A DNA stretch of 12,517 bases from Prolixibacteraceae bacterium. GTDB taxonomy: Bacteria > Bacteroidota > Bacteroidia > Bacteroidales > Prolixibacteraceae. The DNA is taken from positions 1 to 12,517 of the forward strand of contig DMFR01000038.1 of the NCBI GenBank assembly GCA_003450125.1. Reading direction: 5' to 3'. Below the pieces are notes generated by a model. The model had not been told where the DNA came from, made no database searches, and was given only the letters and a program-made list of their open reading frames with translations. Position numbers and translations under genes: made by a program. Shown here one piece after another: positions 1-7,168 of the stretch; the stretch's first letter is position 1; each line of letters opens with the position of its first letter.

Positions 1-379
1 CAGAAACTTAAACCCAGGTAAGGCTCAGGTAGTAGGAAGGTGAGGATTTTGTAAGGATTAACTATTTTTCCAATAACCGGAAAATAAGCATAAAGCAACA
101 AAATGGTTTTTGCCTGCCAAATCCAAAGGGGAAGAGGGATGTGCACAAGTGATTGATCAAAGGTAAATCAATTTTAATTCTGATACAAACAGGGCAGAAG
201 AGAAATTTTAAGATAAGCAATTCAGGCTGTAGATGCAGCAATCGGGAGCTATAAGTATGAAGTTTAATGGTAGCAGTGTCAAGTCGCAGTGCCCAGGTAG
301 ACTGGGATAGGCTCTTAAAATGGTTCAGGCTTCAAATCCAGATAAGCGGGTTTGAAGGATTCAAATATAATTTAATATA
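1..379. other. Intergenic stretch without a recognisable gene
   Basis: I see no coding region here. All six frames are broken by stops, and no frame resembles a known protein. A plus-strand reading frame entering from the left edge (from base 2) ends at a TGA at 41-43 after 13 codons. It could be the tail of a gene outside the window, but that is too short to judge. The only structure I can support is the pair of competing hairpins at 330-366, followed by the purC terminator. No tRNA cloverleaf could be built, although one stretch resembles a T-arm. Confidence 0.5.
330..366. repeat. Overlapping inverted repeats (two mutually exclusive hairpins)
   Basis: Bases 330-339 pair with 348-357 as a 10-bp stem with one G-U pair and an 8-base loop. 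The inner part of the right arm (TTTGAA, 351-356) can instead pair with TTCAAA at 360-365 as a 6-bp stem with a 3-base loop. TTCAAAT therefore occurs as a direct repeat (331-337 and 360-366) around one shared complement. The structure lies just outside the purC terminator. It may be a second terminator-like structure or a chance AT-rich arrangement; no function is claimed. Confidence 0.35.
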
Positions 380-410
380 AAAGCTGCCTCATTGGGAACG
401 AGGCAGCTTT
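380..410 (-). terminator. Rho-independent terminator of the phoH-purC operon
   Basis: A perfect 11-bp stem (AAAGCTGCCTC at 380-390 with GAGGCAGCTTT at 400-410) encloses a 9-base loop. It starts six bases beyond the purC stop codon. Read on the minus strand, the stem is followed by TTTATATTAAATT, a T-rich tail typical of intrinsic termination. The symmetric stem could also stop plus-strand transcripts, but its T-rich side favours the minus direction. Confidence 0.88.
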
Positions 411-416
411 CATGTT

Positions 417-1364
417 TTATAAACTTTTCAGATAATCGTTGATGTTGTTTTCAATACGACCCTTGATGTTGTCCAGATCCGACTTGATGAACCGGTCGCC
501 GGTGATACTCTCAAAGAGTTCAATGTATCTTTCGGAAACGGATTGGACAAATGCCTCATCCATCTTGGGGACTACCTGTCCTTCATGACCCTGGAAGCCA
601 TTTTCAATCAGCCATTGACGGACGAATTCCTTGGACAACTGTTTTTGATTTTCGCCTTTGGCCAGGCGCTCTGTATAACCTTCAGAATAAAAATAGCGCG
701 ATGAATCAGGGGTATGAATTTCATCGATGAGATAAATTTGCCCGTTCTTCTTTCCAAATTCGTATTTGGTATCGACTAAGATCAAACCTTTTTCGGCTGC
801 TATTTCTGTACCACGCTGAAATACTTCGCGGGTATATTTCTCAAGGGTTTCGTAATCAACTTTACTTACAATGCCTTGTGCGATAATATCTTCCCTGGAA
901 ATGTCTTCATCATGACCTTCCGAGGCTTTGGTGGTAGGAGTGATGATCGGTTCAGCAAACTTCTGGTTTTCAACCATACCGTCAGGCATAGGAACTCCAC
1001 ACAACATTCTTTTGCCACTGCGGTATTCACGCCATGCATGACCGGTTAAATAACCACGGATCACCATTTCAACTTTAAAGGGATCACAATGGTGGCCAAC
1101 GGTCACATTGGGGTCGGGAGTAGCGATTTTCCAGTTGGGAACAATGTCACTGGTAGCATCCAGAAACTTGGCAGCTATCTGGTTAAGAACCTGTCCTTTG
1201 TAAGGAATTCCTTCGGGTAAAACGACATCGAAGGCTGAAATGCGATCGGTTGCTACCATCACCAGGTATTCGTCATTGATGTTGTACACATCTCTCACTT
1301 TTCCATGGTAGACATCTTTTTGTCCGGCAAAATTAAAATCGGTGCGAGTTAATGCTTTGCTCAT
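417..1364 (-). CDS. purC: Phosphoribosylaminoimidazole-succinocarboxamide (SAICAR) synthase
   Basis: PurC joins CAIR and L-aspartate using ATP to give SAICAR, a late step of cytoplasmic de novo purine synthesis. The 315-residue product has the family motifs in order: GKVRDVY at 21-27 (nucleotide-binding loop), ATDRISAFD at 38-46, then a VIRGYLTGHAWREY segment near 102-115, TPTTKASEGHDED (phosphate/substrate loop), LILVDTKYEFG, and a DEIHTPDSSRYF block. At 315 residues it is longer than the roughly 237-residue E. coli type and matches the long form I associate with Bacteroidota and yeast Ade1. The ATG overlaps the TGA of the upstream phoH gene by four bases (ATGA), so translation is probably coupled. 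It is the last gene before a clear terminator. The reading frame is intact and nothing in it is unusual. Confidence 0.97.
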   Translation of the reverse strand: MSKALTRTDFNFAGQKDVYHGKVRDVYNINDEYLVMVATDRISAFDVVLPEGIPYKGQVLNQIAAKFLDATSDIVPNWKIATPDPNVTVGHHCDPFKVEMVIRGYLTGHAWREYRSGKRMLCGVPMPDGMVENQKFAEPIITPTTKASEGHDEDISREDIIAQGIVSKVDYETLEKYTREVFQRGTEIAAEKGLILVDTKYEFGKKNGQIYLIDEIHTPDSSRYFYSEGYTERLAKGENQKQLSKEFVRQWLIENGFQGHEGQVVPKMDEAFVQSVSERYIELFESITGDRFIKSDLDNIKGRIENNINDYLKSL

Positions 1365-2368
1365 TTTTCTTCGGTTTTATCTATTTTGTTTTTATCTTTT
1401 TCCTTCTCTCGTCTTAGCAATTCATGTGCATGGTGCTTTTCGTAAGCTATTACGATATCACGCACCAATCGGTGACGCACAATATCTTTTACTTCGAATT
1501 GAACGAATGAGATGTTGGGAATGTTTTTGAGTATTTTCTTGGCAAGGATTAATCCTGAAGGACTTTGGAAAGGCAAATCGATCTGTGTTTCATCGCCAGT
1601 AACCACAAACTTGGTATTGAGTCCCATACGGGTAAGGAACATTTTCAATTGAAGGATAGTGGTGTTTTGTGCCTCGTCAAGAATCACAAAGGCATTGCTC
1701 AGGGTACGACCACGCATAAAAGCCAGAGGAGCAATCTGAATAATTCCATCTTTCATGAATTCTTCCAGCTTTTTGGCAGGAATCATATCCAAAAGGGCAT
1801 CATATAATGGTTGTAGGTAAGGATCGATCTTTTCTTTCAGGTCACCGGGCAGAAATCCAAGGCGTTCACCAGCTTCTACAGCAGGCCTGCTGAGGATGAT
1901 GCGTTTGATTTCCCTGTTTTTCAATGCTTTTACTGCCAGAGCAATGGCCGTATAGGTTTTCCCTGTTCCGGCAGGACCAATGGCAAAAACAAGATCAGAG
2001 GTTTTACAGGCATCCACCATCACCTTTTGATTGGGAGTCCTTGCCTTGATAGCCTTACCATTGATGCCAAACACCAATACATCCTTTTCTTCTTCAAGGA
2101 TATCGATGGGGCCTCCTTCTTCCAGAAAGACCTGGTTGATAATGTCATCAGGCAATACGTTGAACTGGTTGTAATGATCCAGGATCAGGTGGAATTTATT
2201 TTCGAAGCGAAGAATTTCAGCATCATCGCCTTTAAGAATGACATCATTGCCCCGGTATACAATAATCAGTTTGGGAAAGAAAGATTTGATCAGATTCATT
2301 TTGGCATTGTTCACACCGAAGAATTCCAGCGGATCAATTCCTTCCAGATGAATGATTTTTTCAAACAT
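1361..2368 (-). CDS. phoH: PhoH-family P-loop ATPase (YbeZ-like)
   Basis: This is a cytoplasmic PhoH-like NTPase, a family tied to RNA metabolism and ribosome-associated functions (YbeZ works with YbeY in E. coli). The 335-residue product has an N-terminal KH-like RNA-binding region (about residues 5-75), a linker, then the ATPase domain with Walker A GPAGTGKT at 131-138, a conserved SRPAVEAGERLGFLPGD block near 160-176, and Walker B VILDEAQN at 228-235. The C-terminus is a highly charged Lys/Glu tail. An upstream in-frame ATG at 2407 is possible, but a consensus -7 box at 2395-2402 would then lie inside the gene. I therefore chose the ATG at 2368, whose product begins MFEKIIHLEG and has about the normal family length. 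The gene overlaps purC by four bases and both share the terminator at 380-410. The exact physiological role in this organism is not shown. Confidence 0.93.
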   Translation of the reverse strand: MFEKIIHLEGIDPLEFFGVNNAKMNLIKSFFPKLIIVYRGNDVILKGDDAEILRFENKFHLILDHYNQFNVLPDDIINQVFLEEGGPIDILEEEKDVLVFGINGKAIKARTPNQKVMVDACKTSDLVFAIGPAGTGKTYTAIALAVKALKNREIKRIILSRPAVEAGERLGFLPGDLKEKIDPYLQPLYDALLDMIPAKKLEEFMKDGIIQIAPLAFMRGRTLSNAFVILDEAQNTTILQLKMFLTRMGLNTKFVVTGDETQIDLPFQSPSGLILAKKILKNIPNISFVQFEVKDIVRHRLVRDIVIAYEKHHAHELLRREKEKDKNKIDKTEEK

Positions 2369-2394
2369 AGATAAATGCCCCATTTTGTATGGTA

Positions 2395-2402
2395 CAAAAA
2401 TA
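2395..2402 (-). promoter_or_regulatory. Bacteroidota -7 promoter element for phoH-purC
   Basis: Read on the minus strand this is TATTTTTG, a full match to the Bacteroidota -7 consensus TAnnTTTG, placed 26 bases upstream of the chosen phoH ATG. No convincing -33 TTTG/TTG partner is visible at the usual spacing. The word is short and AT-rich, so chance matches are common, but the position is right. Confidence 0.5.
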
Positions 2403-2444
2403 ACCACTTTTACCAGAAATAACCTTCTGTTTCGAACTTTTGTG

Positions 2445-2452
2445 TACCTTTG
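2445..2452 (+). promoter_or_regulatory. Bacteroidota -7 promoter element for the cobalamin operon
   Basis: TACCTTTG matches TAnnTTTG fully and lies 9 bases before the first base of the riboswitch P1 helix. That places transcription start where the aptamer requires it. It is divergent from the phoH element 42 bases away, so the two promoters share one short regulatory region. No perfect -33 element is seen. Confidence 0.6.
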
Positions 2453-2460
2453 TACAAGAT

Positions 2461-2645
2461 TAGGTTTCCGATTTTCGGAATGTAAAAGGGAAACAGGTGA
2501 ATCCGTTCAAAAGGATGATTCCTGTACAGTTCCCGCTGCTGTAAGTCCTGTATAACTTTTTAACAATGTACCACTGTCAAGATTCAATCGGGGCGGGAAG
2601 GTGTTAAAGAGGGGATAAGTCAGAAGACCTGCCTAAGCGAACCTG
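2461..2645 (+). promoter_or_regulatory. Cobalamin (adenosylcobalamin) riboswitch
   Basis: The 5' leader of the B12 operon contains the conserved cobalamin aptamer elements in order. These are GGGAAACAGGTGAATCC near 2488-2504, the core CCCGCTGCTGTAA at 2532-2544, a CCACTG block at about 2570-2575, GGGAAGGTG at about 2595-2603, and the B12 box AGTCAGAAGACCTGCC at 2618-2633. The closing P1 helix can be drawn as TAGGTT (2461-2466) with AACCTG (2640-2645). High adenosylcobalamin should repress the downstream transporter genes. The downstream genes (btuB-like, btuG-like) fit this ligand. No T-tract terminator follows, so control is more likely at translation. Confidence 0.93.
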
Positions 2646-2721
2646 GATTTTGAGGCTTTCGGCGAAAAAGCATAAAACCGTATACTTTTCATTGTTCAAT
2701 CCTGAAAAGCTGCAAAATCCA
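2644..2721 (+). promoter_or_regulatory. Structured leader downstream of the riboswitch (possible expression platform)
   Basis: Immediately after the P1 helix, TGGATTTTG (2644-2652) is perfectly complementary to CAAAATCCA (2713-2721), a 9-bp long-range stem. It encloses two smaller hairpins: GCTTT/AAAGC (2655-2659 with 2667-2671) and CTTTTC/GAAAAG (2685-2690 with 2704-2709). The result is a three-way junction lying between the aptamer and the start codon at 2746. Its outer strand shares one base (2644) with P1. In addition AGCAGC at 2738-2743, just before the ATG, is complementary to GCTGCT at 2535-2540 in the conserved aptamer core. These pairings were found by eye; a regulatory role is inference. 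Confidence 0.4.
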
Positions 2722-2745
2722 ATCAAGTTTAAGATTTAGCAGCAA

Positions 2746-5172
2746 ATGAATCACTTTTATTGCATGAGTAAATTGTTTGTCCTCAGTATTTTGATGCTGA
2801 TGATTCAGAAGGCTCAGGGGCAGTTTGCCACAGGAGTGGTTGACTATTTACCGGCACCCGGACAATATACCAATGCTGATTTTATTGGTACTCCATCAGC
2901 TGCACAGTCGCTTATTGGAACCAATAGGGGACTGGTGAGCCTTGGGGCATTTGGGGGATCAATTACCCTTGAATTTACTTCCGGCATTAAAAATGATCCC
3001 AATAACCCTTATGGGGTTGACTTTACAATCTTTGGAAATCCTACATCCACTTGGTCAGAACCGGGAATCATACAGGTCATGAAGGATGAGAATAATAATG
3101 GACTACCGGATGATACTTGGTACGAAATTGCCGGTAGTGACCATTATTGGAATTCAACGATTTCAAATTATGAAGTCACTTATAAAAACAGTGGACAAAA
3201 TTCAGCCGTTGATATTCCATGGTCGGATAACCAAGGGAAATCAGGGGTGATTGCTGAGAATAGTTTTCACCTTCAAGGCTACTATCCCAAGTCTGATTTA
3301 TTTCCACAAGTGGCATCAGATCAATATATACTCAAAGGAACGCGTCTCGATGGACAAATTGATTTGTCAACGCCAGGAGTGGTAAATGCCTATCCCAGGG
3401 CTTTTGGTTATGCTGATAATATTCCTGTTGTTTCTTTGTATGAAAAGCTGCCTGATAACCCTTATACCAAGGCCATTGAAGGCAGCGGAGGCGATGCCAT
3501 TGACATTGACTGGGCTGTTGACAAGGAAGGCAATCATGTAAAGTTAGATGAAATACATTTTATCCGAATATATACAGGCATGAATGCACTGGCAGGATGG
3601 CTGGGAGAGATTTCAACTGAAATAACAGGCATCCGTGATGTGGAACCTGCCGCAGTGAATGGATCGCGTTCTATGGTAGTCATTCCGGATCTGCCACCTA
3701 AATTGAGAGTAGGGGAATCAGAGAATGTCTTTGCCCTATTATTTGAATCAGGCATTAAAATTGGAAATGCTCCCATCAATTGGTCCATAGCCAATAACGA
3801 TTTGGCGTTGATTGAAAATGGTAAGTTGAGAGCATTGCAAAACGGCAAAACTATAATTCGTGCTTCATCTGCTTCCAATCCAGGTATTTATGCAGAAAAA
3901 GAAGTGGAGATTTATTCTGCGGGGAAAGCTGTAATTACACTGTCCTCAAAAAGTGTAAAGGTGAATGACAAACTTCCTTTGACGGGTAAATTAACCGATC
4001 AGAGTGGGAATATTTTGACAGGCATTACTCCCAAGTGGAGAATTGACAACCAGTTAGTTGCCGATGTTATTCAGCTTGACGGAACCTATTTCCTAAAAGG
4101 GAAGCAAACTGGCAAATGCTGGTTGTATTTGGAATCAGTTGAGATTAATTCACTCCGTGATTCCATACAGGTACAGGTATTACCTGAATCGGCATTAAAA
4201 AAGGTCTACATTTCAGTAAAAACTATTGATAAGACATTGGTTCCCCGCCATTCAGTCTGGGTTGAAACCCTTGATCTGACTGCCAAAGTCAATAAGGCGC
4301 AAAAGACTTACCCGTTAACAGATACCTCTTTTGTGTCACTGGCTGATGCCGTTGCCGCGATCTATCTAAATACAGAACTGGAGAATGAATGGTCTTTCAG
4401 GGATGATGCAGAAGGCGGATCAGCCCTTTACCTGTGGCGTATTCCTGAAATTGATGAAGGATCAACAGGTTATTATTTTGGCTATGGAGGTTCACGTACA
4501 TCGGAATCCTACCGCAAAACATGGATGGTGATGCTCAATCAAGAATCCTTTGTCACTGGACTGGATCAAATTAAAGTGAACAACAACGATGAAATCCTGG
4601 TCTACCAGATTGCAGACAACGAGTTACCCTGGTCGGTAACCCATTTGACAACCGGGACAGATTCATTAAAGTTGAATCAGACAGCTGATCTTCAGCTCAT
4701 GAAATACAACTGTTCCATGAATCAGGACAGGGCAGTAGTGATCAATTCATCAGAAGTGCTGGCTTACCATACCGTTCAAATTGAACTTCAGAATGCAATC
4801 AAGAGTGCAACGACTTACCTCACTGATGAATTTGGAAAATTGGCCTTAAGCTTTGATAAAGCAGGTAATTATCTGTTTGTTTCAGGAATGGACGAATCAA
4901 GGCTGTATGTTGAATCATTGACAAGCAATTCAATCCAAATATCCAACAAGTATTCATTTAAAGTTTACCCCAATCCTTTTACAGATCATCTTCGTATAGA
5001 AAGCCAGTTGCCAGTACAGTCTATTGAAATTGCTGATTTACAGGGAAGAGTCGTTTATGCCAAAGCCTATTTGAATGAAGGAATTGATTTGCCTCATTTG
5101 TCTATAGGATTATATATCTTAAAAATAAGATCAGGGAACCAAGTTTTTCAGCAGAAATTAATCAAACAATAA
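2746..5172 (+). CDS. T9SS-exported multidomain surface protein with transcobalamin-like domain, candidate corrinoid-binding protein
   Basis: This is the first gene behind the cobalamin riboswitch; the product has 808 residues. A signal peptide covers about 1-26 (cleavage near AQG-Q; an alternative ATG at 2764 gives a tidier signal). Residues ~27-305 form a domain I associate with cell-surface proteins of Bacteroidota B12 loci. It contains DENNNGLPDDTWYE (114-127), a possible Ca-binding loop, and a late DIDWAVDKEGN...IHFIRIYTG...WLGEISTEI block. Residues ~312-392 and ~393-480 look like bacterial Ig-like domains. Residues ~486-625 follow the DUF4430/transcobalamin C-terminal pattern: a SLADAV helix, then KTWMVMLNQ (W593) and IKVNNNDEILVY (D615). 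The C-terminus (~735-808) is a type A T9SS sorting domain with YPNPF at 741-745. It ends four bases before btuB. I infer a secreted, surface-attached B12-capturing accessory protein. It might be a remote counterpart of Bacteroides BtuH; binding is unproven. Confidence 0.75.
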   Translation: MNHFYCMSKLFVLSILMLMIQKAQGQFATGVVDYLPAPGQYTNADFIGTPSAAQSLIGTNRGLVSLGAFGGSITLEFTSGIKNDPNNPYGVDFTIFGNPTSTWSEPGIIQVMKDENNNGLPDDTWYEIAGSDHYWNSTISNYEVTYKNSGQNSAVDIPWSDNQGKSGVIAENSFHLQGYYPKSDLFPQVASDQYILKGTRLDGQIDLSTPGVVNAYPRAFGYADNIPVVSLYEKLPDNPYTKAIEGSGGDAIDIDWAVDKEGNHVKLDEIHFIRIYTGMNALAGWLGEISTEITGIRDVEPAAVNGSRSMVVIPDLPPKLRVGESENVFALLFESGIKIGNAPINWSIANNDLALIENGKLRALQNGKTIIRASSASNPGIYAEKEVEIYSAGKAVITLSSKSVKVNDKLPLTGKLTDQSGNILTGITPKWRIDNQLVADVIQLDGTYFLKGKQTGKCWLYLESVEINSLRDSIQVQVLPESALKKVYISVKTIDKTLVPRHSVWVETLDLTAKVNKAQKTYPLTDTSFVSLADAVAAIYLNTELENEWSFRDDAEGGSALYLWRIPEIDEGSTGYYFGYGGSRTSESYRKTWMVMLNQESFVTGLDQIKVNNNDEILVYQIADNELPWSVTHLTTGTDSLKLNQTADLQLMKYNCSMNQDRAVVINSSEVLAYHTVQIELQNAIKSATTYLTDEFGKLALSFDKAGNYLFVSGMDESRLYVESLTSNSIQISNKYSFKVYPNPFTDHLRIESQLPVQSIEIADLQGRVVYAKAYLNEGIDLPHLSIGLYILKIRSGNQVFQQKLIKQ

Positions 5173-5176
5173 GGGA

Positions 5177-7168
5177 GTGAAGGCGGATAAAAGAGGGAAG
5201 GGGAAGTTATTGGTCAAAGTTATTTTTGTCCTTCCACTTTTTTTGCTGATGATTTTAAATGCTGAAGCACAGAAGCTTACTGATACTATTTCAATTCGAG
5301 AGGTGAAGGTTTTTGGGAAATATCCTATTGAGGAAGCCGGGACCATGACCACCCACATTGATACCCTGGTACTTCAAACCCTGCAAACACATACCCTTTC
5401 AGAACTGCTGTCTTCCTATTCTCCTGTTTTTATCAAATCTTATGGAAGAGGTTCATCTGCAACAGTCTCTTTCAGGGGAACGGCTCCCTCTCATACACAG
5501 GTATACTGGAATGGGATGAAAGTGAATTCCCTGATGCGTGGTGATGTTGATTTTTCTCTGTTTCCCGTCTATTTCATTGATGGTATGAGCCTTCAACATG
5601 GTGGAAGTTCACTCCAGTCGGGTTCCGGTGCTCTGGGAGGCAGTGTGATCATCAACAACACGGCAGATTGGACTGACCGTTTCAGTGTCCGATATGTTCA
5701 AACCTTAGAGAGTTTCAATACCTACAAGGAGTATCTTAACCTTGGCTATGGGAACGACAAAATACAGTTTAAGACAAGGGTATTTTCAGATCGCAGTAAG
5801 AATGATTTTCCTTACTTCAATTATGGTGTTTTGCCCATGCATGAGGCTGTTCAACAGAATGCCGAATATAACAAGTCGGGTTTGCTTCAGGAAATATACA
5901 CTCGGTTTAAAAATCAAACCCTGTCAGCCAAATTGTGGGCTTACCAAAGTGATCGGAATCTTCCCCAATTGATGTCTTTTGAAGGTGATGCGAGAAAAGA
6001 AACACAGAATGACCAGAATATAAGGGCAGTTCTTTCGTGGAAAGTAGTTAAAGAAAAAAGTAAGATGGAGTGGTTGTCAGGATTGAATATGAGTCGGTTA
6101 AAGTATTTTAGATCCAGTACTGAAGCCAACTTTGTGAATTATGACAGCCATAACGAAGAACAGAGTTTTACCAATGAGTTCAATTATAACTGGACACCAA
6201 AGGAGACTATAAGTTTTGACTGGTCTTTTAATACTTCATACAGTAAAGTTTCTGCATTTGACCGGGCTAAGAAAGAAGGCTACGATCATGATCGACTGGA
6301 GTTTTCACTACTCAATTCAGCTCATATACAGCTGCTTCCTGATTGGGTAGTTTCATTTTTAGCACGCAGTGAATGGTATGATGGACAGATAGTTGGTTTC
6401 ATACCTTCCTTTGGAACTGAATATTGGCTCGATAAGGAGCAGTTGAGTTCTTTCAAGTTCAACCTTTCACACAATTACCACCAGCCCAGTCTGAATGATT
6501 TGTACTGGATTCCGGGAGGTAATCCAGATTTAAAACCTGAAGACGGTATTTCGGGGGATGCGGCATTTGCATATAAGGGTAAAGAGGGAAGGGCTAAATT
6601 TTCAGGCCAGATTGCAGGATTTGCTTCCTTAATTGATAACTGGATTGAATGGCGTCCTTCGGTAAGTGGGGCTACCTATTGGGAGCCGGTTAATCTTAGG
6701 AAAGTATTTGTCCGTGGAGCTGAAATTCAGGCTTCAGAACAAATAATGACTGCGAATGCCATGCAGTTTAATTTAAGAGGGAATTATTCGTATACAGCCA
6801 CTTCAAATATCGATGCAGTGCATTCGGTAGATGAATCAAGGGGTAAGCAGCTGATGTACATACCAAAACACAAAGCAAATTTATTTGCCGAGGCTGATTT
6901 TAGAAGCTATTACCTGAAAATGAATGTTCCTTTTACAGGTAAACGGTATATTACCAGTAACAATGAGGAATCCGACTATGAAAAGGTGCTGAACCCGTAT
7001 TGGATGGTCAATTTGACCATGGGAAAGAAACTGGATTGGAAGCGTTTGCTGGCCGATGTATCGCTCAATGTAGAGAATTTGACCAATCAGGATTACATGG
7101 CCATTTTATACAGGCCAATGCCGGGAAGGTATTATTCGTTAACAGTACAAATTCAATTCAGAAAATGA
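5177..7168 (+). CDS. btuB: TonB-dependent outer-membrane cobalamin receptor, BtuB-like
   Basis: This outer-membrane gated barrel should import B12 or other corrinoids using TonB energy. The 663-residue product has a signal peptide (~1-31, cleavage AEA-Q), a TonB-box-like segment DTISIREVKV (36-45), a plug domain (~50-165) with SFRGTAPSHTQVYWNGMKVN and LQSGSGALGGSV, and then a 22-strand-type barrel. The barrel end carries VNLTMGKKLD, LNVENLTNQDY and PGRYYSLTVQIQF. It lacks the N-terminal carboxypeptidase-like domain of SusC proteins and has no SusD partner, which fits BtuB. The start is GTG at 5177 with AAGGGA directly in front. TTG at 5210 sits behind a purine-rich AGAGGGAAGGGG stretch and would also give a good signal peptide. 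The cobalamin riboswitch upstream and the BtuG-like gene overlapping its stop support the substrate assignment. Confidence 0.88.
   Translation: MKADKRGKGKLLVKVIFVLPLFLLMILNAEAQKLTDTISIREVKVFGKYPIEEAGTMTTHIDTLVLQTLQTHTLSELLSSYSPVFIKSYGRGSSATVSFRGTAPSHTQVYWNGMKVNSLMRGDVDFSLFPVYFIDGMSLQHGGSSLQSGSGALGGSVIINNTADWTDRFSVRYVQTLESFNTYKEYLNLGYGNDKIQFKTRVFSDRSKNDFPYFNYGVLPMHEAVQQNAEYNKSGLLQEIYTRFKNQTLSAKLWAYQSDRNLPQLMSFEGDARKETQNDQNIRAVLSWKVVKEKSKMEWLSGLNMSRLKYFRSSTEANFVNYDSHNEEQSFTNEFNYNWTPKETISFDWSFNTSYSKVSAFDRAKKEGYDHDRLEFSLLNSAHIQLLPDWVVSFLARSEWYDGQIVGFIPSFGTEYWLDKEQLSSFKFNLSHNYHQPSLNDLYWIPGGNPDLKPEDGISGDAAFAYKGKEGRAKFSGQIAGFASLIDNWIEWRPSVSGATYWEPVNLRKVFVRGAEIQASEQIMTANAMQFNLRGNYSYTATSNIDAVHSVDESRGKQLMYIPKHKANLFAEADFRSYYLKMNVPFTGKRYITSNNEESDYEKVLNPYWMVNLTMGKKLDWKRLLADVSLNVENLTNQDYMAILYRPMPGRYYSLTVQIQFRK

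Noticed and set aside
321..357. Possible tRNA T-arm (TTCAAATCC)
   Set aside because: No acceptor, D-arm or anticodon stem could be assembled around it; the segment is better explained by the simple hairpin.
1565..2374. Plus-strand open frames (1565-1807 and 2027-2374) opposite phoH
   Set aside because: They lie entirely antisense to the well-supported phoH coding sequence, have no family motifs and no promoter; they are shadows of its codon use.
2369..2407. Longer phoH start at 2407
   Set aside because: It would place the consensus -7 element (2395-2402) inside the gene and add 13 non-conserved residues. The ATG at 2368 gives the usual N-terminus.
7000..7164. Upstream extension of the BtuG-like gene
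   Set aside because: It overlaps the btuB coding sequence in another frame and would hide a good lipoprotein signal peptide that begins at 7165.
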